The translations under genes and the position numbers were made by a program. DNA of 64,000 bases from Xiphias gladius (taxonomy: Eukaryota > Chordata > Actinopteri > Istiophoriformes > Xiphiidae), in contig NC_053415.1 of the NCBI RefSeq assembly GCF_016859285.1, forward strand, positions 13,719,501 to 13,783,500, given 5' to 3'. Below are positions 27,361-48,600 of this stretch, piece by piece. Each line of letters starts with the position of its first letter. Position 1 is the stretch's first letter. A model generated the notes under the pieces. It searched no databases. It had not been told where the DNA came from and saw only the letters and a list, made by a program, of their open reading frames with translations.

Positions 27361-30194
27361 GCATAGTATTGACATACTGTATACCATCCAATTATACATC
27401 TGTCTTGTCTTTCTTTACGCTAACAGTTTACCACAACACTCACAGTATTTCCCCACAAAATGGGAATGCAAGATGAGAAATGTAATGTGAAGAAGATGAA
27501 GGACAGTGTTGTGAGTCTTTGTCACTGCCCCTTCTGTGTGTTCGTAAACCAATCTGCATTGTGTGCTGCAGCTTATCAATCCTTCAAGTTTAGCTTCGTA
27601 ATTCTCTGTGCGGAAGTGAATAACCATGTTATCTGATGTTTCACAAATATTCTGCCTGTTCATGAACTAGTGAAACCTACTTTATAATTTTCTTGTGTTG
27701 TTAATGTCAAATTGTACTTTCCAAAGCTAGATGCTGTCTTGCTACACTGAAAGTAAACTGCAAAAATGGAAAAGGTTGGTCTTTCTAAGAGACTGTTTTT
27801 GTTTTTGGAGCAATTTGTATTTATTTTGTTATATACTTTGTATTTTGAGATTACATCATATCAACATACCCTTGGAATCAATATATATATACACTGATTC
27901 CCTAATTCTCTCTTCTTCAAGTTCTCTTTAGACACTGAATATGATGTGAAATTAAATATGAAGATCTAGTAAATATTTTAGAAGCCTAAGGTCATTCTTG
28001 ACAATAACCATATAAAAACTTTCTGAAGGGCCATACGAAATGTGTACAAAATGCTATATTATGAAAAAGCCTACAAAATACACATTTTTAGTGTGTGTTT
28101 ATTAGACCATTTTAAATCCCACCTAATGATTGTGACTAGCAAGCCTACGATGGGAAAGATCGCTTTAAAGTATTTACTAGAGGACAATATACAGTATATC
28201 TGCTCAGAGCCAAATACAAAAGCACTTTTTATGCTAGAATAGCAATACTCGAATACAATTTATATGATAAATTATTTATTTATATTTACTTTGTGGAATA
28301 AAATAAATATGTTTGCTACAGGATACCTCGTAGCCTAATGGAGACATACAGTATTTTGCTTCTTCGTGTCAGTGTATTGCTTATATTGTAAATGTTTAAA
28401 TAATCTCATAATGTATTTTAAAGTTGGTAAGAAGTTTACAAAGTTGTCATAAATTAAGATTCATCATAAACACATTTCACCGTAAAACATTAAAATACTG
28501 TTCCACATCTGAGGATTACACTGAGGTTGTAATATTGGAGTTTAAATAAAACTGGAAAAGGATTTATTTAAAAGAAGAAAAAACTTAAACAGCACAATTA
28601 TATTATGTATTTTTTCTCAATGTTATTTTAACTTAATAAATTTCTTTGAGCACTCTTATTTGTGTTTTTATTGTCACTCATATGCTCAATCCTAACTTTG
28701 CATGCACAGCAACAATGGAAAGATGGGTAAAACCTTATGATAAGGGTACAAACACAAATATAATGCATAACTAATGCATGACTTATGATTTAATACATGA
28801 ATTAATTCAATTCATGCTGGATGTATTTGTTGAGCGACACAATTTCTGATCGCTTACCGTTAAGAAAAGATCAAATTCTATTCTTAAAGGATCGTTATTT
28901 ATCAATTGTTAATTGATTGTTACATCATACATGAATTGCAAGTGATAAGCCTCTCAGAAAGCAGAACAATGCCTAGTCTTACTCCCGTTCAGTGAATGTG
29001 CATTAAGCAATAATTTGCTAATTATTATCATGACACAACTTTACTTGATTTACAGTAACTGGTTTCCAGTTAATTTGATGGCATATAGATAGATCATGTA
29101 CAAAGTAACCGTGAACTAACAATCAAAAGTGTTTAATAATCCCATGTTATCAATTCAGTCAATTTATAGTGACTTGATATTTTCTTAAAAACAGGAATTA
29201 GCTATAGATCCATTCATTGAAGTACTTGTTTTGTATTAAGTTTTACTCAGGGATCTATATCAATGCTTGATCACAAATCCTTCTATAGTATCCCAGATAC
29301 TTAAACTGTATTGTTTAGGCTCAAATTAGACTTCAGATCAGCTGTTGAATGATTTAAGTGATTGCGCGTGTGATCAGACACTGCACTGATGTAGTGCCCG
29401 CATGGAGAATGGCATGAAGGAAACATCCAGTGTCAGTGTTGCCAAGCAGAAATGCCCATGTATAACCCTCAGAGATTTGGCCTAGACTGGAGTGGGCAGG
29501 GCTTTTGTCATCAACAGATGGTTTGAGGTGCGATGAATGACAGTTTAGAGATGTTTGCACATCCCTAAGCATGAGCCGACTGTTGGCTCATGTGAATTAT
29601 TGCTTTGTCTCAGTGCCAGGAGGAACTCAAGTGTTTCGACCCAGTCATTGTTCCCAATGAGTCCGACTTGATTGACATAATTTCCTTCTCTTTCATTAGG
29701 CATAACCCTCCTTGGCGAGCTGTCAGAGCATCACTGGGAAATCCTTCCCCAGTGAACAGCTGACAGGTGACACACATCATCTTGTTAGCAGGTAGTAATC
29801 CCAAAGCACATTTCTCCCTGGAGAGTGGCGTGTTTAATGAGTTTTGTTCTGCCTCCATAAACAGGAGGATTAAGAGAGCAAGAGAGAAAAATCAGTGGTG
29901 CACGCTGTTTAATCTCTTTTCTTGGTCAAACATTAACACTGATATTCATAATAATATTTGATAAGGTGCTCAGCAATTCTCATATCCTCTTTTACCAATT
30001 AGAAATGTTCTCTTTGAAACTACTATTGATTTAAATGACCATAGTTTATTTTATTAAATTATCTGTGGATATTAACAGATCGTGTGCCTAAAACATCATC
30101 ATCATCTGTAGCTCCTTGCCAAGAGCAATCCTTGTTAACACCAAAATTTCAGTTCAATTTTTTAAAGAAGGAACTCATAGATTGTACACATTTC

Positions 30195-30200
30195 TTTATT
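30195..30200 (-). terminator. gcg poly(A) signal (AATAAA on minus strand)
   Basis: TTTATT on the + strand reads AATAAA on the gene strand, about 240 nt beyond the proglucagon stop codon. It is the first such hexamer seen downstream of the stop. Confidence 0.5.
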
Positions 30201-30441
30201 GAAAACTAAATATGACTTTTCTGAATAATAAGAAAAGATATCGAGACTATCTACAGAAGTAATTATTGAACTTGCAATTCAGATCAATAACGTGATCGTA
30301 TCTTATTCTTACAAGTTTATATGAGAAGGAAGATCAAAATGCCGAAATGTGAAATGCGGAAAAAAAAGAATCATGATGCGAATGGTTGATAAAAATTCAC
30401 ACAGCATTATTTAGGTAGCTGGTGAGGCTCTGTGTTTGAGT

Positions 30442-31984
<1,543 letters not shown>

Positions 31985-32124
31985 TGTTTGAGCCTCTGAA
32001 CAATGAGCAAGGAGAGAGAGACAAGAACATTGCGAGACTATTTCACTAAAGCATCTTAGAATAAAAGTTTATCTTGACAAGATATTCTGGATTTTAGAAA
32101 GGACTAAGGTAGAAAAATTCTCAC

Positions 32125-32246
32125 CTGTGCTCCTTGTCTGTCCAGCGTCTGAGAGAGGGATTGTAAAGTGCGCTGATTGGTGCCCGTCTTCTCTCTTGGC
32201 TTCTAGAGCTGCTTCATGGTCCCCTCTTGATCTGCTCAGTCTTATA
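32125..32246 (-). promoter_or_regulatory. gcgb: gcg promoter TATA box and inferred untranslated exon 1
   Basis: On the minus strand CATATAAG (TATAAG at 32241-32246) is followed about 30 nt later by the probable start of transcription. The leader ends at a good donor, CACAG|GTGAGA (exon end 32125). The matching acceptor lies just before 31995, 11 nt upstream of the ATG. A TATA box plus a short untranslated first exon fits known glucagon genes; the start site itself is inferred. Confidence 0.55.
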
Positions 32247-33189
32247 TGGTGGAGCTGCAGAGCACTCTCCCAGGTGACTCCCCCCGTCACGGAAACCTCA
32301 GCATATCCTCTGTTACTCTCAACCCATTAGTCAGCTTCCGTCTCAGTCCACTGAACGTATTTGATTTCAAGAAAAAAGTACCAACATCTGAGCGATAAAA
32401 GCTGCTACTTCAGGTGTCACAATCAAACATGACCCCTGCCCTGACAAATAAAATACTGGCACCCATATGTGTTTGAATTAGTACCTCTCATTGTCATGAA
32501 ACAAAAGCTGTCGGTCATTTGATTATTTATTTTCTATTTATTCTGTTTATTTCTATTCTATCTATCTAGAAATATTTTTTCATACTTTTTTCCAGTATTC
32601 TTTCTTCATAATTTCCATGTTAAAACTTCTTGTGGGTTTTATATGCTCGAGTGTTACTTCATATGACCATATCAGAAAACATTTGTTGTTTATTAAGAGA
32701 CAAAATATACATAAAATTAATTCTTTATAAACAAAATGTATGTTTTTAAAGTAAGAATAAGAATGTGTGGAAGAGTCATTTGGACTTTAAATGTATAATA
32801 CTTAATGAAAAAAATAACAAAACTGTTATATTTCTAGACAATGTTTATTTTACCTTCATTGCAAGACGACTACAACACAAATGATACCACTCCACAACAA
32901 ATCAGTGCAGTGCAATATAGCTATTCTATGTCATCATATTCACAAAATGTATATAAATGCATGCGATGGCTTTTGGTATGTTTTGAATGTCACATATTTT
33001 GAAAAAAGTTACATTATTCCACATAAAACGCTCATTTGTACAAGCAAACGATTATCCATTGCACATAAAAACATCCACAAAAACGTTCAACCTGACACTT
33101 CAGAGCCTCCGTATGATCAAAACTGCACAAATTAGAAAGCAAAAACGCTGTGGTAATCGTCCCTTTAAATGCTGTCACATTCTTCACAT
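32247..33189. other. Intergenic: gcg promoter flank and dpp4-like 3' UTR
   Basis: About 0.9 kb. The half near gcg is its 5' flank, with TGACGG and CACCTG words on the minus strand. The half near 33189 should hold the dpp4-like 3' UTR, with AATAAA on the minus strand at 32844-32849. No other gene seen. Confidence 0.5.
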
Positions 33190-41264
<8,075 letters not shown>

Positions 41265-41955
41265 GATGCAGATGGAGTCGAAGTGAAGATCTCAGTCTTT
41301 AATAATCCTTACAGGTTGCTGCCGTTCAATTTACAGTGTCTTCTTGGACACGCAGCCTAGTTCACATGCTCTCGCCGCAAAAACAACGACCTCAAACTAA
41401 ATGTGGCAACCTAAGAAAACGGAGCTTCGTCCCACCTCAGCCGAGGCTGACTCCTGACTCTTCCCGCTGCATTCCTGAGAGGAGTCCGACACCAGACAGC
41501 GACGAGTCCCTGAAGTCAGCAGCCTGCAACTTTCCAAGAGCGCACAACTTTGCTGGTATTTAGGAAGTGACTTTTTCACCGAGGGCGCAAGGCATCCACT
41601 CAACAAATGTGAGAACACAGAAACACTGAGGCTAGAGTTCTACCTCCCAGCTCAGTTCAACACGTGTGTGTTTATGTTTTTCAGCTGTTAAATGAATCAT
41701 CACAGTCACGTTGTTTTGTTTTGGCCTCGCTGAGCAAATAAGGCACTTAAGAGGGGAAGAGTTTTTATTATATTGTGGATTCATTATTTCGAATATAAAT
41801 GCAATAAACATTTTTTAACACTTGAGGATCCACACGAGTGTACATACCCAAGACAATCAGAGCACGTATCTGTGTCTGTATGTGGAAACAGTTCTTAAAC
41901 CAGACTGGCACTCAGTAGAGCGCATACCTCCGCGAAAGGCGAAAAATGTTAAGGA

Positions 41956-41986
<31 letters not shown>

Positions 41987-42698
41987 TTCCTGGATCTGCC
42001 CCAAATTTTTATGGGTTCTTTCCTGGCCAATGCACCATCCCTCCAACAAGTTCTGTGGAAATCGGTTCTGCACTTTTTGCGTAATCCAGCTGACAAACAA
42101 AGCAACCAACAGACCCGGGTGAAAACCTAACCTCCTTGGCGGAGGTAAAAAGTAGTTCTATAAATAGCTCTGACTGGCTCGGTAGCAGCGACTCACTAAC
42201 AGTTGGATTTCATGGATAATCATCAGCATCTGTTTGTCTGCATGTGTGTTGACAGGTGGGCTCTAAGGGGCTATCGCAGGCTCAGTGGCACCCATCTCAT
42301 GAGACCTCAGGGGTTTGAGAGGAAATTTATTTATTATTCATTTTTTTTCCATTTCATTTTCTAGCAGTAGTGCTCAATTAAATATACTGCACCTATATTT
42401 TATGACTGTTACATTATTTCACCAGTAAATTCTACATGTGGCATCGGAACAATCACAGTGCTAACTCATATTTTGACGAGATTTATGGAATAACCCGATG
42501 AAATGATAAAATTGTTATTCTTTGGACAACCGCTGTTTAAATCCACAATCAGCAGTGACTCCAGACCTTAGGACAATGTACCACTCATAAGAAGTACTGC
42601 AATTAACAGTGTGATTGGCAATGGTCTACAAGCCAAACAAGTAAGAATATAACAAATATGTGCTTTCTTGATTCCTGGCAACTCTACATAGTTTTAAT
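41265..42698. other. Intergenic: dpp4-like 5' flank and ifih1 3' UTR
   Basis: The first few hundred bases should contain the dpp4-like promoter and 5' UTR. Beyond that lie an interspersed repeat (41906-42149) and ifih1 3' UTR sequence, with AATAAA on the minus strand at 42326-42331. No separate gene seen. Confidence 0.5.
41906..42149 (-). mobile_element. Interspersed repeat ('cctccgccaaggaggtta' family)
   Basis: On the minus strand it opens CCTCCGCCAAGGAGGTTAGG and closes CGCGGAGGTATGCGCTCTAC, with GGATTACGCAAAAAGTGCAG inside. I recognise this as an interspersed element found in many fish genomes, with the same palindromic head and 'cggaggtatgcgctct' tail. It includes a 22-A run at about 41964-41985 (+ strand). 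Class not assigned. Confidence 0.65.
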
Positions 42699-45600
42699 TC
42701 AGTTGGTCTCTTCATCATCTGAGCTCTCTGCCACTTGTCTTGCATGTTCAGCGTAGTCAAAGGCAGAAAACCTGACGGCGAGCTCATTCCACTTGGTGCA
42801 TTTGCCAATCTTCTTTCCACTGAATGTCACCACGAAGTTTTTAACATGGAGGCAGGGGCACTCGATCCCACGGTACATCATCATCGCACCCCATCTCTGC
42901 AATGGAGGACAGAAGTTAAAACAATAAAGGGATGATATGGTAGTATATGTAGTTCTATCCACTGAGTAAGCAAATACTCGTTCAATGGCTACACAAATTA
43001 ATGCTTACATTCATGCTATTTTGTGCCCTCAGATGAAATAGAATTCAGGAGGAAAATGGCTTCCAGAAGATAATTACATGGGACAGTCACGGTCTCTCTG
43101 GTATTAGTTATATCTCAAGTTTATTTTACTGCTGATGACTGATCTTGACTCATTTCCTACTTTTCTGTTTAAGAAGTCAGCTATACACCATCACAGAAGC
43201 TAGCTCCTCTGAGGGCTGCCATGCTGCATGTATCTATCTAGCTTTCGGCAAGAACGCAAATGAGGGTATTTTCCAAAATGTTGAATGCTTCCTTTAAGAT
43301 TCATCAGAAAATCTGCTTTTTTTTTTCTCTACACAATCCCAACTACAAAACTCAACTTTGCAAAACAACGTGAAAATCCTGAAATACACTTACCTGCCCA
43401 CAGTCCTTGCATGCTATGAAGCCATTGGTCTCATAATCTAGAAGTCGCTCTTGAAGAGAGGTGTTTTCTCTCTGAATAAAAAGTTTACTGTAAAAAATAC
43501 AGTATAATTAATCATCAGAGCAGAATTTCAATAGAGGCGTACAGTTTTTACACCACTAAACATACACAAAAGTTTTAGAAGAATGTAAAAGTGAACTTTA
43601 AATTGTAATTGTTACCCAAACTGTGATGTAACATTGACCCTGTGCATGTTTTCGATGATCTGGATGTCTTCACCGGTGCAGACATGTTTGCTGCAGCCTC
43701 GGCAGCTGAACTTCACTTCAGATGGGTTCTCATTCTTCATGTCTTTCTGCTTCTTCCTTGTCATTCTCACCTTCTCCTCCATTATAGCCTGAATCTGAAA
43801 CTCTACGATCTGATGAAAAGAAAAAAAAAAAAAAATCACTGAGAACAGCAATGTGGAATTTCAGTTGCACGGACATAAAAATGTTTGAAGTGAACATACC
43901 CGTTTGTCATAGTCTGCTTGATTTAAGGCTCTTATTTTGTCAATGGCTTTGTTCATCATGTTCTTGCGGTACTCATTGACGCACTCCTTTTCAGCCACCC
44001 CGGAATTCTTCACCTCGACTAGAGTGTAACTGCTGTCTTCAGCTCTTCCTCTACCTTCAGCCTGCAAAAAGTAATGACTGAGTCAATACAAACAGTATAT
44101 ATCTGCCTTAAATGCTCAACAACAGTAATCATTAATAGAGACAAAAGCTCCTGACTCATTTGACTACTGACATCACTGACCTGAATCATAGCAATCTCAT
44201 TGGTCACAAGGCCGTATCGGATAACGAAGTTACAGGCCGGTATGTCCAAACCTTCCTCTGCTACAGTTGTAGCAATCAACAAGTTGACATCACCATTGCG
44301 GAATTTGTTCAACACGTCCACACGCTCTGCCTGATTAACACAAATTTGTGTTAAGAAGGTTAAGTGTAAATTGGATTTAAGTGCACAGGATGCTAGAAGC
44401 AAATGTAGGGTAGTTTGTGTGGTGTGCACTCACAGAGGTCATTGGTTTAACAACACTCTGGTCTCCTCCTCCAATGACATATGAGGCTTTCACTCCAATG
44501 TCAGCAAACTTGGGGTTTTCTTGAATCCACTGGCTTAGAGCAATGGCACTGCGACGAGTTTTGGTGAAAATGATCCCTCTGGCCTCCTCCCTGCTGCTGA
44601 ACTCTTGCAGAATTTTACTTCTTAGTTTTGACAGGCTGTCATTTTCATAATTTGGATTCTCTGCGAGCCTCTGCAGCTCTTCCTTGTTCTCTGCAGGACA
44701 CAGATTTGAAAGAATCGAGGTAAATTCTTTGTATCATTTTAGAGATTCAAGGAGTAGCTAAACATTTTGGGCAATATGCTTATTCGCTTTCTAGCTGAGA
44801 GTTAGACGAGAAGATTGATAGCACTCTCATGTCTGTTAGCTTAGCAAAAAGACTGGAGAGTAGCCTAAATCCACTCACTAGCACTAGTGTATAAACTTTG
44901 GTTTTTGTCCAGATTAGACATTTTAGTTAGTGAGATTTAGAGGTGCTGGATAGTGAATTTTGTTACCCTCGGACAGAGCGAGGCCAGCTGTGTTGCTCTG
45001 TTTCCAGTCTTTATGCTAAGCTAAGCTAACCAGCTGCTAGCTTTATATTTACTGAACAGATACGAGAATGATCTTTTCATCTAAATAAGCGTATTTTCCC
45101 AAAATATCAAACTACTGAGCTGGGAGGTAGAACTCATTATAATGCTAAAGTACATGCAACCGTATTGATAATCACAATAAAGTCAAGAACTTCTTTGTTT
45201 CAATTTTCTTGGTAATACAAAAAGTCACTGTGGCAGAGCACTACAATACCTTTAAACAAACTGAAGAGGAATCTCTCAGTTTCTGTAATTTGAATGATCT
45301 GCTCCTCGTCTGGGGTTGTTTTTCTTTTTATCTCCTCCTCGTGGTATTTGTTCAGGAAACTGAAGGCATCACGCATGCGAATGGTGTTGCTGAGATTCAG
45401 GCCCTCGCTGTACTGTCGAAGGTGCTCTGCGCAAACCCGCACCCTCTGATCTTCCTCCGTTGCAGCTGAAAAATGGAAAAATGGAAACAGGTTTTAGATC
45501 CCTACATGCTAGATAGTTTATCAGTAAGAAACAAAAGTTAAGTTGGATAAAAGGTTAGTATCCCTGAAGATGAGGACAATAATGTATGCTATAAGTTGTA

Positions 45601-48600
45601 CACACCTTTTCGCTCTTTTTGAACAACCCACTGTTCATAATTCTGAGAGCCAAGGTCACAGGTGGGGCTTAGCTGGGCATGGGTATGAATGTCATTCATG
45701 ATTTTCTTAATTACATCACCGAAGGGATCCTGAAAAATATATTGGATTGTACAAAAACTCAAGTCTCTTAACGCCATTCCTTAGAGAAACTGTACCACAA
45801 GGATATCTCCTGTTTAACAAATTTACCTCTTTTCTGTCTTCAACAGTTTGAGTTGTTTTCCTCGGTTCCTTTTTGTATTCCCCAAGGCTACTTGTCATGA
45901 TTTTGGAAGCATCCAAATTCGCACAGATCTATGAAAGAGACACAGATTTATAGTGTTAGAATGAATAAAAATCATACATCTCTGTCACACAGTTGCTACT
46001 AAAATTCTGCATGTCTAGCACAGTTAAAACCAAAAGGGGTTTTTCAATTTTTTTTCTTTTGTGGCAGTAGGAAACTTTATTGCTGCCCTGTTTGTACAGG
46101 CAATGTGTAACACTGGAAACAGCTTTGCTCACTGATGACTAAGGTGGAGAAAATAGGGCACATTTTAGATGAAGAAAAGACTAAACTGAAAGAACAAAGA
46201 AAATGATGTTGTTTATGGTGACACACGAGTATGCTATGTGTGGACGCAGCAAATCTGTAGAATATAATCCAATCCAATAAAAATACTCTGCACTATAATC
46301 ATTTTGAATTGAATATTTCCACTTTTTGTTCAGACTCTGTCAGAGAGGATCTATTCATCTCTTAAGTTATTTTCAAGGCCAAATCTGGTGTTGCTGGTGT
46401 CAGATTGCATTAGCTAATATTTTGTCTGCATAGGCTAATATGTGCCAACATCGCTGTCTATGTAGGTGGGAACAAAGGGGTTAGAATGGTATTTACGCGC
46501 AGAATGTGCTCCTCTGCTTTCTCCATTTTTGTGGCTCCCCCGACCCCAGGTGAGGCAGTCAGGCCCAGTATTTGAGGGAGGGGCACAGGCTCCTTCTGCT
46601 CCTTCTTCAGTCTTGCGTTCTTGTGCTTCTGCTTCAGGTAGCGCATCATTATGTGGTTGTAGACTTGTCCTTTCTGAGTGTGGTGACACTCATCTATTAT
46701 GATCAGTGTCAGATCTACATGAGCAGAAGACATAACAACAAACATATAAATTAATGTACTGTATATGATGCAAAGTAAACTCTGGATAATAAGCTTGTTA
46801 GGGACAAAGATGCAGTTTATTGCAGTATCTTGATTGCCGGATTCAAATAGGGAGAATAAACAGAGACAAAGGCTATTGTTTAGTAAGATTACTGCTTACT
46901 TTTAGGACAATAACATTTACATTTCTGCTTTTTTGTCACTGTAAAATTATTGTCCAGAGACAAAATTGCTTCCATCTTGAGAAAGACGACACTGCTCCCA
47001 ACCAAGCAGTGGTATTTTAATGTTATTTATTTAAGTTTCAGAGGTGATTTACCCTCACAGATTATAGCATCTCTCTGTAAGAAAGATCCTCCCACAGAAA
47101 CCAGCACTTTTCCAGGAAATTTTGACACAGCAGTTTAAGCCGAACAATAACATATGCAGGAAAAGTGTGTGGTTCAAAAATAACTTAAAACTACTTAGTA
47201 TTTTACCAAAGTCTAAGCAATGTGAATTATAATCATTCACATATAAAAGTTTACCCAGAGTGATACAAATTTGTCCCTGGAGAAAAAGAGCATGGAGAGT
47301 GGCAGCTTGATGTACTGTGGGTGATTGAAGCTCTCATGTGAATTTGATCAGCCACACAGTGATGGCTTGAACAGACGTGTGGCCTGGAAACCAGGAGATA
47401 GGAAAAAAAACAAGTACACGCTTTCAGGCGTTTCAACAAACAGCATATGTTCCACTGAGCTGGCTATTCCACCTTGGAGTAGTGAGTGCCAACAGGAGTG
47501 AACAGCAGAGCTGGAATACTTTGACAAGATCCTGTCAGGTATCATCAGGGGAGATGCTGTGGAGATGAGTTCTCCGAGTGGCTTTCTTATTCCAAAACCT
47601 GTCAGTGTCTGAGGTTTAAGCCTGGACAGATTTTAGCAAAAGGTTTTAGGAAGCCTTAAAAAAAAAAATCGTAGAGCTGTCATGTCCATATTTAATTTTG
47701 GATGCTTATTTGTTTTTGTGCGACCAAATGGACTGAAACTAAAGAAAACTATTCAGTGAAGGAAAACTATTGTGCTGGATTCTATTAACTTTTGTAAAAT
47801 CACACTGTAAAATCATACCACTTAAGTTCACCCCTTCGTCCTCTCCTTCGTGAGACCTCTCCAAGTAGTTTTCCAGAATCTGAGCCGTGCAAATGATGAC
47901 GTCATTTTTCTTCACAATCTCTGTGAAAGAGATTTTGAGCTGGCAGTCTCCACTGACTCTCTCCACTTTATATGTGTGCTTCAGAAATGGCAAGAACTCT
48001 GAGGAGTAATGCTGCTCAACAAGAGGGACCTGCAGGACACCAGCGCAAATTCATTTTTATGATGATGGTGCTACAAAGAAATTTAACAAACAGAAATAAC
48101 TGTCAATAAAAATTAAAAAAAAAATATATATATATATCTGCATTGGTTCTATTACTTCAAAGCTCCTGGTGATTTGTGAGTGTGTTTGTTCATGATCATA
48201 ATAAATGTAGTGTTAATGAATTTGTTGACATTACAGTCGAGCACAAAAAAATGTCCTGGACTTTTATACTTTGGGTGGGGCAGGATTTCAAATGAGCTGT
48301 GCAATTATTTAGAAGATTTTATTGTTCATTGTTTAAGGATCGGGGAAGAGACACGACGAACCAAGTTATTCCTCTGTTCTTTCTAGTATTGAAGAATGAA
48401 ACACTATGATGAGTTTCAGTCACATACAATCACTATTTGTCAAATTGTATTAAAACTCAACTAAATAAATTTATAACTGGAAAACCTTTACGCCAAAATG
48501 GAGTGAGAAGTGATTTTTTCCAGTGCAGAGCAGATCACATATGTGCCAAATAGTAACAAAGTGCAGGGGAATATCTAAACCTTATGGTATGTAATTTGTG

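Larger units (their letters stand above)
26318..30194. other. slc4a10 3' flank/3' UTR and intergenic region up to gcg
   Basis: No coding exon was recognised. AATAAA hexamers on the + strand at 28297-28302 and 28545-28550 are candidate slc4a10 polyadenylation signals, implying a 3' UTR of about 2 kb. The stretch includes two interspersed-repeat pieces (26929-27150 and 27230-27360). In mammals DPP4 lies between SLC4A10 and GCG; no DPP4-type exon is present here. Confidence 0.6.

Noticed and set aside
41822..42130. 102-codon open frame between dpp4 and ifih1
   Set aside because: Lies mostly within the interspersed repeat at 41906-42149 and contains a poly-A-derived lysine run.
45114..45135. Resemblance of GAGCTGGGAGGTAGAACTC to let-7 microRNA
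   Set aside because: Only a short GAGGTAG-like word is similar; the seed order differs (GGGAGGTAGAA) and there is no suitable hairpin of miRNA type around it.
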